Shown piece by piece: positions 1 through 11,564 of a stretch of DNA of 64,000 bases. The position numbers were made by a program, and so were the translations under genes. The first letter of the stretch is position 1. Every line of letters starts with the position of its first letter. This stretch comes from Rhabditoides inermis (lineage: Eukaryota > Nematoda > Chromadorea > Rhabditida > Rhabditidae), in the NCBI GenBank assembly GCA_963966185.1, contig CAWZYM010000431.1, positions 182,501-246,500 of the forward strand, in the 5' to 3' direction. The notes under the pieces were generated by a model. The model made no database searches, was not told where the DNA came from, and worked only from the letters and a program-made list of their open reading frames with translations.

Positions 1-803
1 AGCGGAAGCTCGTCGCGGTTCGAGTCCATGATCTGAGTGGGCAGGGTAAAATGTTTAGTATAAGGTATTACAATATAATATAATGAAGTGTATTATATAG
101 GAACCCACCTCTTCCAATAGCTTCATCCTCCTCTCCACGTTGCTCTTCTCTAGCTCGCTTTTCCGCCGCGCGCGCTCTTCCCGTAGGAACTCCTATGGAA
201 AGGGTTACGATAGATGTTACGTTTCACAACGTACTTAATTTTTTGACTACTAACACTTGTTAATAATGTTGATGCTAGAATTGTTTTTCTACTATAGTCG
301 GATTGGATCCTCTATGCCATCCGTGACATTTCACATGTTGTGCAGTTTTGTGCAGCACAACATGTTTGTCATCAAATATCCAAAACACTTCCATGAGTAG
401 GAATCGAACCCGTGCACAGGTCGCGGCGATTGTGCGCTGGCGGCGCACACTACCACTGCGCCATAGAGGCAGTGGTTAAGAGATCGAAGAGTGAGCCCAT
501 CTAACTCCATTGGCCTCTTCAGTGTACAATGATGAGAGATAACGAGCAACCATATCTGCGAAACTCAATGGCCTCTCAGTATGAGCCTCAATGGCGCAGT
601 GGTAGAGCGCGCCGCCAGCGCGCGATCATTGCGAGCTTCCCAAGGGTTCGATTCCCTCTCACAAAGCGTTTTGGATATTTGATGACATACATGTTGTGTT
701 GCACAAAACTGCACAACATGTGAAATCTCACGGATGGCATATAGGATCCAATCCGACTATAACCATACGTTTACACAATGGAAAATGAGAGAGAAAGAGA
801 GAA

Positions 804-844
<41 letters not shown>

Positions 845-1012
845 AGGGGAGAGAGAGAGAGAGAAGGAGAGAGAGAGATTCGAACCTGGTATGCTTGATC
901 CATGTCGACTGCTCTCTTCTGTCGGAATCTCGCAGTGTACCAGCCCTCCAGAATCGTCCTCGTCTGTGGTCGAATTACAGAGCGGGGCGACGGCCATTTG
1001 GGTTTCCTGAAA

Positions 1013-1051
<39 letters not shown>

Positions 1052-2298
1052 TTCTCTCTCTCTCCCTCTCTCTCTCTCTCTCGTCTCCTACTCACTTGAT
1101 CTTCTTCATAGCTTTCTTATGTGCATACTTTTGTAGTATTCTAGAACTAGCGAGTGAAGGTGAATGAGGCTGAGATTCGAACGCGGGACTCCTGAAAACG
1201 AATATATGTAGAACCGCTATGTTTGCAACGTATCGCGAAAGAATCTACTTGGTCAGAATGATCTTGTATCAGAATTGTATCCGTATCAGTTTGTATCAGA
1301 ATAACCTACTTTGGATACTGTATCTGATTGGTTGAATAGAAAGGTGCTGGAATGGAGGGTCGAGCGATCGGAAGGAGCGCCGGTTCATCCGGAAACACCT
1401 CTCCACCATTCCGCTCTGAGATCTAAAATCCATTCCTGATTACGTTTTTTTCGATTTGAAATATACAAGACAATAGAAAACAAGTAATTGCTGAAATACA
1501 GAGTTTTCGTAGGTATGCATTCGATACCGATGAGAACGGTTTGTAGTAGTTGAGATTCCGGATAAATGATTGATGAATTGGTACTGGATTATTATAAGAA
1601 CAATGTGTGTTTGATGTAGTAAATCAATTCTTCGTTACGTTTCGCAGTAAGCATACGAAAGCTTTCTGAATCTGTCGTGCAATCAATCCGATGTCACCGA
1701 CTTCTTCTCTCCTCCTCTCCCTCTCCTTCTCCCTCTCGTTGTCCCGCGTGTTCAGAAGGGCCACCACACACCGCGCATGCTCGGATAGGGAGCGCGCATC
1801 CGAGGCGCACTGGTCGTACACCACCTGGGGAAAGAGAAGTCAGACGGGCGAGAAAAGGAAATGTATGATGTGTCATGTATCCCACGATTCTAGAGACTTG
1901 AACACTATAGGGGAAGCCACGACAATCAAGAAAAGAGAGAATTAGATGAAACGATGCAAAGAAGTCAGGCGATCGTGCTGTATGGAGTATTGCATGCGAG
2001 TTTCAGTCATGTAGAATTACTCGCCTTTTCCGCGTAGGGCATCGTCTTGTACAGTGTCTTGGCTTTCGCTCGCAGCAGGGCGCGGACGGAAATCTGAAAA
2101 AATTTTGTTATAGCTATGATAACACACATTCATAACAACTTGAGGTTACTGATATACCTGATGCCAGAAGTCGTTCAACTTCTCGTTGTCGACATGGTAG
2201 TACTTCTTGTCCGCCTCCCGGCCGTCGGGCAGTCGAATCGAGTGACAGGAGATGATCAATGCAAGGGACAACACCACACCGGGACTCATACCAGCCAT
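1..2298 (-). CDS. Secreted charged protein, first five exons (partial, runs off the left edge)
   Basis: Seen: exons on the minus strand at 2298-2158, 2093-about 2024, 1824-1657, 192-109 and 32-1, each bounded by a plausible acceptor (TTTTCAG, CCCCAG, CCATAG, CACTCAG) and a donor. The first exon starts MAGMSPGVVLSLALIISC, a good signal peptide; an in-frame Met lies 30 bases upstream at 2328. Later exons are rich in Arg, Glu and Lys (NEREKERERRREE, EFLREERARRKSELEKSN) and suggest a coiled coil. Keeping frame from exon 2 to exon 3 needs a GC donor (AAG|GCGAGT), since the nearby GT site shifts frame. The 1.46-kb intron between exons 3 and 4 contains the tRNA-like foldback element. I do not recognise the family. 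Inference: a secreted protein whose C-terminus lies outside the window. Confidence 0.55.
293..761. mobile_element. Foldback MITE/SINE made of two head-to-head tRNA-like units
   Basis: The ends are inverted repeats of about 75 bases: ATAGTCGGATTGGATCC near 294 recurs in inverse near 745-761, and the repeat continues inward through GTTGTGCAGTTTTGTGCA. Between them are two tRNA-like units facing each other. One is on the minus strand (about 480-385), the other on the plus strand (about 585-660). Both contain TGGCGCAGTGGTAG (A box) and GGGTTCGATTCC (B box). Acceptor stems do not pair properly, so these are pol III promoter relics and not working tRNAs. The element sits inside an intron. Confidence 0.7.
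780..1090. repeat. GA/CT microsatellites flanking a unique core
   Basis: Runs of GA occupy 785-880 and runs of CT occupy 1014-1082, so the two tracts are inverted relative to each other. The 130 bases between them include TTCGAACC, a B-box-like word on the minus strand. From 1090 to 1620 I see no coding signal; it is ordinary intron-like sequence. Confidence 0.7.
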
Positions 2299-2329
2299 CC
2301 CGGGAAGAGGCCGCCCCGCTGTAACCATC

Positions 2330-3460
2330 GTCCATCAATGAGCAAACAGCACCGATGCTTGGTGAAAGTAAACCGTCGTAAAGTGAAAGTGCGCATGATA
2401 AGTGCGCGGACTAGTAAGAATGTGCGAAAGGGGTCACCACGCGGCATTAGATATACTGCACATCCGTATGCGGAGAATGGAGCTAAAAACGCGATGGAAA
2501 GAAGTGCGCATATGCGCATAGTACGGTAAGTGAAGGTGCGAGGTCAGGCGACTTTCAATGCGCGCGCGCGCCCGCAACTGAGGGTAATGCGCGCGCGAGG
2601 TTTCGATGCACTCCCAAAAAAGGGCATGTGCAATAGGGTCAAACCATTAGAGCGAAAAGCCTGAGGATCACATGTGCACACAAGGCCATGAAAAGGGAAA
2701 CGCATGGGTGAAAGTGATGCATGCGCGGGGATCAATAGAGGGAGGAAATGACAAACAAGGGAGAGGGATAGAGGGTGAGAGAGATACACACACGCTCATA
2801 CTACATAGGTGTGCGGTGAAATCGGATTAGCGTGTGAAACGGATATGGCGTGTGTCCACATTTTGACCTAAGCGGTTCGCTGACTAACACAGTGACTGTG
2901 ATAGTGAGAGTTGGGTGCGACTCGTGCCCGGCGGATCCAATTATCGCATGGCGACCGTTCGAAAGTGACAGCGCCGCTATTATCTCGGTTGAGGTATCAC
3001 AGTCGCCCCCTCACCCCGGAAGGGTCAACCAGTTACCGCCACCTCAACTTCACTCTTTATTTCATATTCACAGCCGGATATCGCAGTATCACTTTATATA
3101 ATTTGCGGCGGACCGCTGTTTCCGCGGGGTGTTCCATATTGATGGGAGAATCACTGGGTGCGCGAAATGGGCTGTGACACAGAACAAAGCAGTTGTTTAT
3201 TATACCAGCTAAATGAACATGGATATGGAACAATGAATCACCGCACACCCATCAATCATTCAATTTTCATGTCTACACACTCTGCCCGCTCCACTCTCGT
3301 TCCCTCCTTTTCCCACTCTCCTCTTTGCGAACAGATGATCGTTGCCTCCGCGTCACCAGAGTCTGAAAAATATCTTTAAAGGGACAGTTTCACATATAAA
3401 ATAAATGGGATCTATTTGGAAGATCATGACGTCATTACACAAGATCAGTTGAAAAGTAAT
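2330..3460. other. Intergenic stretch, no supported gene
   Basis: Short open frames occur on both strands but none shows signal peptide, domain or consistent splice sites. The part 2340-2800 repeats words such as GTGAAAGTGCGC and is purine-skewed. It probably contains the promoter of the minus-strand gene starting at 2298. Confidence 0.4.
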
Positions 3461-3468
3461 CTGTAGGA

Positions 3469-3945
3469 CTACGCGTATTCGATTAATGCGCGTTTGCGTG
3501 GTTCGCACATCAAATTGAAACTCGCGCCAAAATCAGTAGAACGAAATGCGATTTGAGAGAGCGCAGACGGCTTTCGCGCGGCCTGTGGCAGAAAGGCCCC
3601 TCGGATACGACCGACTGTCGCCAAAACATCCGATCGCGATTCCGCTAACGTAAGTATTATGAAACTGTTCCTTTACAACAAGTTTTACATCCAATCTAGA
3701 TTTATTTTACATAAAACCTAAAAGTGATTTCCTTTCCAACGTGTCATAAATCATAATGACGCTTGAGATTTCGATTAAACGTTTTTGCACTCGGAAAAAC
3801 AAGGAGAACTCACTAATCGTCACATCGCCTCCGCCATTCCAATCAATTAGCGCCGTCAATCCCTCCCTGGACGCGGAACAGACAAGGGTCAACTGGAGAC
3901 AGCCATCGGACAGAGAGTCGGTGATGCCTGAAAGGGAGTTGGGGG

Positions 3946-3990
<45 letters not shown>

Positions 3991-5552
3991 CGAGAGGGGG
4001 AGAGAGAGAGAGGGAGAGAGAGCTACTCACTCTTGAATGGCAGTCCCTCTCCCGAATTGAACTGTGTGATGTCGCACGATCGACAGCCTCCCGTCCACCC
4101 TTCGAATGTGATGGGACTGGGAGGCCGTGTAGTAGTAGTGGGAGGGAATGAGATGAGGAGATGCGGCTGTTCTTGATCCGCTGAGTAGTGTTGCTCGATC
4201 TCTCTCACAGCCGCGTCCTTCAACACTCTTTCGTCCTCCCTTTCTGTGTCCACATCCTCCTCTTCTTCTCGCTTGGCTGCCCTGCGCCTTGGCGCTTCCT
4301 CCGACTTTCGTATGTGCTTGTTCTTCTTCCTCCTCTTCTCCTTCTCCCCTCTCCCTCTCCTCCTCCTATTCTCCTCGATCTGCTCCTTCTCCTCCTCCGT
4401 ATAGTCCTCGCCACCGTCCCACTCCTCGTGTTGAGACGTTCTCTTCTCCTCCCTCCTAGGGGAGAACTTTCTTCTCGAGTGTTTCTCCTCCTTCTCCTCT
4501 CGACGAATTGGAATGAACTCGCGCTCCTCCTCCTCACTCTTCTCCTCTCCACCCCTCCTCCCGCCCCTCCTCGACTGCTGCTCATACCACTCGCGTCTAT
4601 CCTCGTCCATTCGTCTCGCTCCCTCCATCCTTCTTCTCACGTTCACCGGCACCCCGTAGTCATCATAGATCGGCACGTCCGGAGGAGCTATCGTCGGCGC
4701 CGGAATCGGTAGCAAGGTCGACAGAATGGTCGTCAGAATCGGCGGCAGCGTCGTGACGATGGGTAGTGTGGTGAGAATGGGTGGGGTGGTGAGGGGTGGA
4801 ATGAGTGTGGTCACTGGAGGCGTGAGGGTAGTGATGGGTGGGATCAGGGTGGTAATTGGTGGGGTCAACGTTGTGATTGGAGTGGTGGTCACTACGGGGG
4901 CTGTTGTCGTGAGAACAGGAGTGGTGAGCAGAGTTGTGGCGGTGCCCGAAGCGGTCGTCGCTGCAATAGACAGTCTCTTTCTCTCCCTCTCTCTCCATCC
5001 CCCCCTCTCTCTCTCGCTCTCTCTCTCGCTCTCTCTGCTTTCCCCCTCTCTCTCTCTCTCTTTCCCTCTCCTCTCCCTCTCACCGCAGCAGCACCCCGTG
5101 CACCCTCCGCCGACAGTCACCCTCTGCACCACTCGCACGTTCACCGGCCGCTCTGTGACGAGGTCCTCCACCACCTGCAAAGAACAAAATACCCAAATTT
5201 GCGTGCTGTGCTCCGAAAGCATCCCGACTGGACTGTGGATGAAGATGTTGCGGCATAGCAGTAAGGGCGACGCCAAGAAGAGCGATTTGCCAAGAGATGA
5301 GATGAGAAAAACGCACTCGTCCCGCAGAATGTACTCTCACGTTTTGTATAAGCGTTGTGTGTGTCTGTCGACTACGGATTCCACTCACGATAGAAAACAT
5401 TGAGGACGAAGTGAAATGGGAAAGGTCAGTTTGATAAAACTTAAAAGGCACCCCACCTTGACCTTGATGACCTTGTTATCGGTCTTGGTGGCGGCGCACG
5501 CCTCCGTGGAGGTGATCATACCCAGGAGCACAAGGGCGAGGATGCCACGCAT
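3469..5552 (-). CDS. C6-1: secreted Thr-rich protein with C6-type domain
   Basis: Exons read on the minus strand: 5552-5457 (signal peptide MRGILALVLLGMITSTEA), 5174-5084, 4960-4031, 3927-3814, and possibly 3644-3469. Phases agree through exon 4. The large third exon starts with a mucin-like Thr/Pro tract (TTPVLTTTAPVVTTTP), then a 200-residue Arg/Glu-rich segment unusual for this family, then CRSCDITQ. Exon 4 has DGCLQLTLVCSAS, the cysteine pattern of the nematode C6 domain. The last candidate exon is open to a stop but lacks the expected terminal Trp/Cys motif, so the 3' end is uncertain. Expected to be secreted or cuticle associated; function of C6 proteins is unknown. Introns 2 and 3 are filled with CT/GA microsatellite. 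Confidence 0.65.
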
Positions 5553-5559
5553 GGTGACT

Positions 5560-6325
5560 GTGAAAGAGAAGTTATGTAAATTACCAAGCTTTGTTAGCGC
5601 TATGTATACACTACTCTCTAAACATACCGGTCAGGTGTGATGGTGGGAGCAGTGGAGGTAGTATTTGCAAGAAACGTTGTCGCTATTTTCTTAGGAACAG
5701 CCGTCGTCGTCTTTACTATAGTAGTAATTATGGATTTCGATTAACGTTCGGTAATGAATGTATTACTCGAGTCGATTAAAGAGCTCTTATTGAAGAAATC
5801 ACTCAACTATCTCTGATCAGCCAACAGTGAAACGTAATGTAACCATACATACCTGGATAGGGTCGAGTGAGCGAACCGAAGAGTGAACACTGAGAATTAT
5901 CCAAGACCACATAGTTTGTGCACTCCCACACCTGCACTCGAAAACGGGTGCTAAACTATGCGCGGATTATTATATCATACACGCCCATTCAATGGCGCGC
6001 CCTCAGAAGACCCTTGACTATGCACTATGCATTGCCCTCTTTGAATCCACATGTTGCGTTTCCAAGTGACTGGCAGTGGTTTTTGGTTTCACCTCTAGTT
6101 TGATTCGTATCAATCCCAGATAGCCGGCTATTTGAATTGTCGCCTATCACTCCCGGAGACGAAAGAAGTTTCAGTTTTTCTCTCCCGACTCGCCTGAAAA
6201 TCGCGAGAACGAAGCGAGTTATGTTGCGTAAAGTTGGGAGAATTCGGGCAATTGGAAAAAGCGGGTTCCATTGTCTCTCATCAAGAGTACACATAAGCCG
6301 GGAATGGGAAAGGCTCGTCATTTGT
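5560..6325. other. Shared upstream region between divergent C6-1 and C6-2
   Basis: C6-1 (minus) and C6-2 (plus) start 778 bases apart and are transcribed away from each other, so this interval should hold both promoters. I see no clear TATA box or repeated operator and no coding exon. Confidence 0.4.
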
Positions 6326-6329
6326 CGCC

Positions 6330-7179
6330 ATGCTATCACGAACACTGCTGCTCTGTATTCTCGCGGGCTGTGCGGGAGCGTGTATGAAAACAGCGCCCGC
6401 TGAGCCGCCTGTGAAAGTCACTACGACCATGGCTCCACCTACTACTCTCAAGACGACGACACCGTCGACCACGACTCCTGTAACGACCACGACTCCAGTG
6501 ACGACAACTACTCCAGTGACCACCACAACGACTACTGCTCCAACCACGACGACGACAGGCCCGACGACGACGACAACCACGGCTCCTACCACGACGACTA
6601 CAACCATTGCTCCCGTGACGACTACTACTCCTGCTGTTACTACTACAACGACGACAGTGCCTCCGACGACGCCGACACCGACTACAACCACAACTACTAT
6701 GCCAACGACTACCACTGCGCCCCTGTGTGAGTGATTGTAGTGAGTTTTGAGCGTTCTGAGCGAGTGATACTGAATTATCGAGAATCGTGCGCTGCGGTGT
6801 GACAGTGTGGAACGAAACGTATGGTCGTATGGAGGGAAACACGTTTGAAACAAAAAAAAACGAGTCTTTGTAGCGTGTATGACGTGCAGTGCGGGCCTTC
6901 TGACGGAGATGGTCGACCCGGCGTCGGCCGACAACCAGATACCCGGAGAGACGCCAGTTGTCACGGTCGGTGGGCGTTCTTCCGTAGAAGACGACGGAGT
7001 GAATGCTCTAAACACATTCCCTGCTACGATGCGAAACAAGAGAGCTCAGTGTTTTCTATGTTATACGGTGTGCTTTCAGTCGTCGGGCGGCTGTCAAGTG
7101 GTCACTCTCACGTGCAAGTCTGATCCCAGCTGGACCGACACCTTTGGACTCGCTGTACAGGTTAGCGCATCCCCCCCCC

Positions 7180-7217
<38 letters not shown>

Positions 7218-7325
7218 GGGTTTGAAGTTTCGCTTAACATGTTTTTTCAATCATTTTTTTTCTAGGTGGAACTCACAAACCAAATCGACTGGGACGGCAA
7301 CACCAACAGCGTGAGTACTCATATA

Positions 7326-7373
<48 letters not shown>

Positions 7374-7422
7374 ACTCTCTCTAACCCACTCCCTCACCCT
7401 CTCTCTTTCCCTCTCCCCCTGT

Positions 7423-7469
<47 letters not shown>

Positions 7470-7509
7470 ACCCTCTCTCTTTCCCTCTCCCCTGTTTATC
7501 TCCCCCTGT

Positions 7510-7554
<45 letters not shown>

Positions 7555-7972
7555 ACCCTCTCCCTCACCCTCTCTCTTTCCCTCTCTCCCTGTTTTTCTC
7601 TCTCCCTCTCTCTCCTCTCTCTCCTCTCTCTCCTCTCTCTCCTCTCTCTCCTCTCTCTCTCCTCTCTCTCTCCTCTCCTCTCTCTCCTCTCCTCTCTCTC
7701 CCCTCTCTCTCTCCCTCTCTCTCCTCTCTCTCCTCTCTCTCCTCTCTCTCCTCTCTCTCTCCTCTCTCTCCTCTCCTCTCTCTCCCCTCTCTCTTTCTCT
7801 CTCTCTCCTCTCTCTCCTCTCTTTCTCTCTCTCTCTATATCTCTCTCTCTCTCCTCTCACCCACCCTCCTCTTCTACAGGTATCAGCTGAGCTCACCTGT
7901 GGTACGGATGGCGCGTGGAAGTATCAGGGTGCGACGGTCACACAGTGGGGATGCACCGGATTCGGATTCTAA
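6330..7972 (+). CDS. C6-2: secreted mucin-like protein with C6 domain, complete
   Basis: Five exons: 6330-6726, 6874-6998, 7080-7160, 7266-7310, 7880-7972. The phases are consistent and the total is a whole number of codons. Signal peptide MLSRTLLLCILAGCAGAC is followed by CMKTAPAEPP and about 105 residues that are almost all Thr with Pro and Val (O-glycosylation platform). The C6 domain starts at SCMTCSAGLL, continues with GGCQVVTLTCKSD, VELTNQIDWDGNTNS and ends VSAELTCGTDGAWKY ... CTGFGF. Known: C6 domains are largely nematode specific and occur in secreted proteins. Inferred role: surface or extracellular matrix protein. Introns 3 and 4 contain CT-type microsatellite, intron 4 about 500 bases of it. 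Confidence 0.88.
7325..7855. repeat. CT/CTCTCTC microsatellite filling intron 4 of C6-2
   Basis: Almost pure CT and CTCTCTCC repeats with a short CA run at 7349-7374. It lies entirely between the donor at 7311 and the acceptor ending at 7879. Confidence 0.95.
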
Positions 7973-7989
7973 TCATCCCAATAACACAC

Positions 7990-8455
7990 ATGCCAAATAT
8001 GAGAATAAACAGATTTCTATTGGATATTTTTGAGTTTTAACTTGTTTGACTAAAGCACCAATAACATGCGCTGGTTGAAGCAAATCAAATAATCAAATCA
8101 TCATATTGTAATTATTAATGGATTCATCGATAGAATGCAATCAGTTTATTTGCCATTGATACAGAACGGCATCTGTAATTGTACATATGTCATATGTGTT
8201 GTCATAAGTGTTTCACATCATGCCAAAACGGTGTATTATTGACATACATATGACGTTGACAGTGATAATGTTATTCGATTAGTATATAAATGATACTAAA
8301 CGATTAACGTTACAGTTCCGCTTTTCAACATGGGATCGAGCCCTTCTACAAGATTCCATGGCATGTTTATTTTTGAAAAAGCTATAATATAAGTATTGAC
8401 TCTAATATAAGTATTGACGTTAACTGGATTACGTTTACGATGATATTTGCAGGTC
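7990..8455. other. Intergenic, no supported gene
   Basis: AT-rich sequence with a possible poly(A) signal for C6-2 (AATAAA at about 8003) and no extended open frame. Confidence 0.4.
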
Positions 8456-8539
8456 ACGTCGAATGCGGGCTGAAGCGTAAGTACGACATCAAAATTATTG
8501 CGTATGTGAGTGATTGGTTGTTAAGTTAAAGGTAGTGTA

Positions 8540-8830
8540 CCCTCGGATTCTGGTTGCAAGAGTTGTTGTTACCAGTTTATTACTTATTTATTCTTAATCG
8601 TATTCCCATAAAATGAAAGTCAAAAAGTCAAAAACAACAATTTTTAATTATAAAAAATGTATTTAAAGTTTGACGTTTACTCTGATAAGTATTTATTACT
8701 AATTTATTAGGAAAATTTACAACTCTGTGACAGGGTCTGTCACGAATTCGTAAATTGAAATTACTAATAAATTCTATGAATTCATAAATTTTTTATTACT
8801 AATAAATTACCGAGTTATGGCAACAGATTC
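8540..8830. repeat. AT-rich palindromic-word cluster (ATTACTAATAAATT type)
   Basis: The words TTATTACTAATTTATTAG, TTACTAATAAATT and AATTCATAAATT recur in both orientations. A related cluster lies at 9520-9722. See the finding on these clusters. Confidence 0.6.
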
Positions 8831-8989
8831 CGTTATATCACAGAACTATGCGGACATTGAATTTTCCTGGCTGATACCGTTCTTTCGATCATCATGCGTT
8901 CATTTTTGTTTCTTTTCCGTAATACATTCACTAATCTCTATTAAAGCACAATTCACAAAACAAACAACCACAAAGAATGAATGAACATG

Positions 8990-9340
8990 TTTATTTATGT
9001 ACACAATAATAGGGGTCTTGGATCAGGGGCTGTTGCATGTCGCTTGTTCTTGAAATCGACGTCTTCTTCTGATTGGAGCCAGTCGTCTTGACTTGAGAAT
9101 CTTGAGATGACGCGAAGCACAGGACGTCTCGAATCGGACCCACTACAAAGATGAATTATCAATCATCATCATCATGAACGAACAATATGATGCAAACATA
9201 ATATGTTAACATGACAGGCACTACATACAAATTAGTTAAATAACTAATATTTTTCAAATATCCCACTTTATTCATCATCCGAATCTGAAGTTCGTGCCGG
9301 AGGAAACGCATGGCATGATGGCGATGTCCACATTTACAGC
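8990..9340 (-). CDS. Possible 3' exons of an unrecognised minus-strand gene
   Basis: Minus-strand reading gives an acceptor GCATTCCAG near 9340 followed by CKCGHRHHAMRFLRHELQIR, a donor near 9265, then an acceptor CTTTGTAG near 9142 and an open frame to a stop near 9030, with an AATAAA-like poly(A) signal near 8988. No start exon and no known domain were found. Frame choice between the two exons is not secure. Confidence 0.25.
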
Positions 9341-9519
9341 TGGAATGCATGTATTTTGATCAACAGTATCAACAACAAAAGTTAACTTTGAGAAAAAAAA
9401 ACACATTCACATACAAACAAAAAAACATGTGAGAAAGAAGAAACAGGAAACTTTTCGAAACGATGTAGGGAACGACAGTACCCTCTGGATTTCTGCGCGG
9501 GACCAAAACAATATTTTGA

Positions 9520-9722
9520 ATTTATTACTAATAAATTAGTCATAAATTACTAATAATCTTTGTATTACTCGTAAAATCTATCACTAATTTATTACTTTCA
9601 TAAATTAGTCGTACTTTTTTTATTAATACTAAATTTTATCAGTAATAAATGGTTTATTACTGATAAATTACTAATATATCAGTAATATTCTTTTATTACT
9701 AATTTATTACTAATAAATTAGT
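9520..9722. repeat. AT-rich palindromic-word cluster (ATTTATTACTAATAAATTAG type)
   Basis: At least ten copies of TTACTAATAAATTA-like words, many self-complementary. The word GGGACCAAAA stands just before the cluster at about 9510. Confidence 0.75.
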
Positions 9723-9726
9723 AGTC

Positions 9727-10312
9727 GTGTATACCCTAGTGTGCACGCCCGCAAAAAATGTGTTCACCAACTGCGGTTACATCACCGAACTGACCGGAGT
9801 GATTCGTTGGTTTCGCACGCAAAATGTTTTCAATTGCTTTGCTTATGTTGTTTGTTTTGTAAGTATGTTCCATTCGCATTCTAAAATCAAAAAAAATGTA
9901 AAACATAATTAAACATATTCGATATTTGCCAAATTTTCATAAAATCAAGTTTTCACGTTTTTTTCAGTGTGTTTGCATAAGGTTACCGTTATTTTCAAGA
10001 CATGGTATATTGATCAATTGTGTTTCTAATAGAGGGAATAAACAAATAAACAACACAATCGATAAATTTGAAGTAATGAGCTTAGAGGGACCTTTACATA
10101 CTTATGTTATGCGGTTCACGACAAAAAAACACCCCATTTTTCGTAACGTAGTGATTCGTTACGCATTAGACTAATATGAAAAACTTTTGCCACATACAGT
10201 ATGAGGGATTTGGTTTTTTTAGCAAATTATTCAGGACCGAGACAACGGAAGGCCGGACGAATTGTGCAGTCGCCACGACGATCCATGTGAGTTTAAAAAA
10301 AGGGAGGGAGAG

Positions 10313-10353
<41 letters not shown>

Positions 10354-10795
10354 AGGGGGAAAGGAGAGAAAGAAAGGGGGCAGGAGGTACACCGTTCGGA
10401 AAATGGGAGAAAAGGCATTTGGTGCATTTCAGTTTCGGACCCAGACGATAAGCTCTATGAAGGAAAACATAAGTTTAGAAAATGGGGAAAGAGTTATATT
10501 GATTTCTCTGTGGCATCAAACGAGTGGGAAGGATACGAACCATACTTCCTACTCTCGCATACATGCACAAAGAATGTTAATACTTCTATTTTTACTGACA
10601 CTAACAGATAATGTTCAGAACAACCGCTGCACACTCACGTATCCCAATCAAAGCGATCATTTCTATGTTGACGCGGATAGAACAATCAAATTCAACATTC
10701 AATTAGATGATAACTGTCATGAATACCATAAGAAAGTTCCAGGAAGGTGGGGCTGCGAAACAGTCAAGATCGAAAATCCAACTGGCATGGAGTAA
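9727..10795 (+). CDS. Possible small secreted-type protein gene, four exons, start unknown
   Basis: Candidate exons: about 9727-9857 (donor GTAAGTATG), 9968-about 10152 (acceptor TTTTTTCAG), 10233-10287 (acceptor TTATTCAG), and 10608-10795 ending in TAA. Readable blocks are NVFTNCGYITELTGVIRW, then CVCIRLPLFSRHGILINC, then GRPDELCSRHDDP, then CTLTYPNQSDHFYVDADR and CHEYHKKVPGRWGCET. The last two exons join in phase; the earlier links are less sure. The cysteines suggest an extracellular protein. A GA microsatellite (10305-10350) lies in the last intron. A tiny exon-like piece at 8455-8478 may belong upstream. Family not recognised. Confidence 0.4.
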
Positions 10796-11114
10796 TCAAT
10801 TTATCGACTGTCCGAATTTGTGATAAACAAGTGTTGTTTGCTTGTGCGTGAATACACAATACATTGGCCATAATTTATGTGAAAAAATACGTAATGGAAA
10901 AAAAACTTTGTGACGGTCTGATCGAGATTTTTCTCATACTCAGACTGTGCTCATGAAAATATTGCTTTTACTGCCCAACCATAATAAAAAGAGGGACACT
11001 GTCACACACAATTCGTGCGTCTGATTTTTGGTGCTCCATCTAAACAAGCTCCCATCGGCACCACTTGAACTGCTGTTTGATTCAAACTCAGTTTCAATTA
11101 TTTTGCTTATTCAG

Positions 11115-11520
11115 TAAAGGGGGTTCTTATTAGCTACTCGGTAGAGCCTAACGCTTGTTCGGACCTCTGCGCTCTCCGTGAAAGCACACTATTTCGTCTT
11201 CCACTCGCGTGTTCGAGCCAGCATCGATAGACCCAAACAGGAACCTTGATCGAAGCGCATTCGAGGCTCGATAGAGGGGTAATAGAAGGTTGATGAAGGG
11301 TGCCTCTAACAGAGGCGAGCCTCTATCAAGATCAACCCTCTAACAACCCTCTATCGCTCGGGTTGTAATGGGAATTCGTTAGGGTCAAACCCTCCCGTTT
11401 AGGTCTATCGATGTTATAGAGGCCGAACACGCGAGTGGAAGACGAAATAGTGTCATTTCACGGAGAGCGCAGAGGTCCGAACATGCGTTAGGGTCTACCG
11501 AGTAGCTAAGAACCCCCTTA
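11115..11520. mobile_element. Palindromic MITE with ~125-bp terminal inverted repeats
   Basis: TAAAGGGGGTTCTTATTAGC at 11115 is repeated in inverse at 11501-11520, and the arms continue for about 125 bases (GAGCGCAGAGGTCCGAAC on the right arm). The centre (about 11255-11370) is itself an imperfect palindrome around AGAGGGGTAATAGAAGG and CCTCTAACAACCCTCTAT. No coding capacity. Confidence 0.85.
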
Positions 11521-11564
11521 AGGCTGTTGGTTTGTTTTTGAAGGTATGCGGGCATAAATACAGT

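Noticed and set aside
385..660. Functional tRNA genes
   Set aside because: A and B boxes are present but acceptor stems do not pair and the anticodon arm is not standard.
4188..5403. Plus-strand frames opposite C6-1 (Leu/Pro- and Val/Gly-rich)
   Set aside because: Low-complexity mirror images of the Thr and Arg/Glu tracts of the minus-strand gene.
6281..7039. Minus-strand Val-rich frame opposite C6-2
   Set aside because: Shadow of the Thr repeat codons; the plus-strand gene has a signal peptide, five in-phase exons and a C6 domain.
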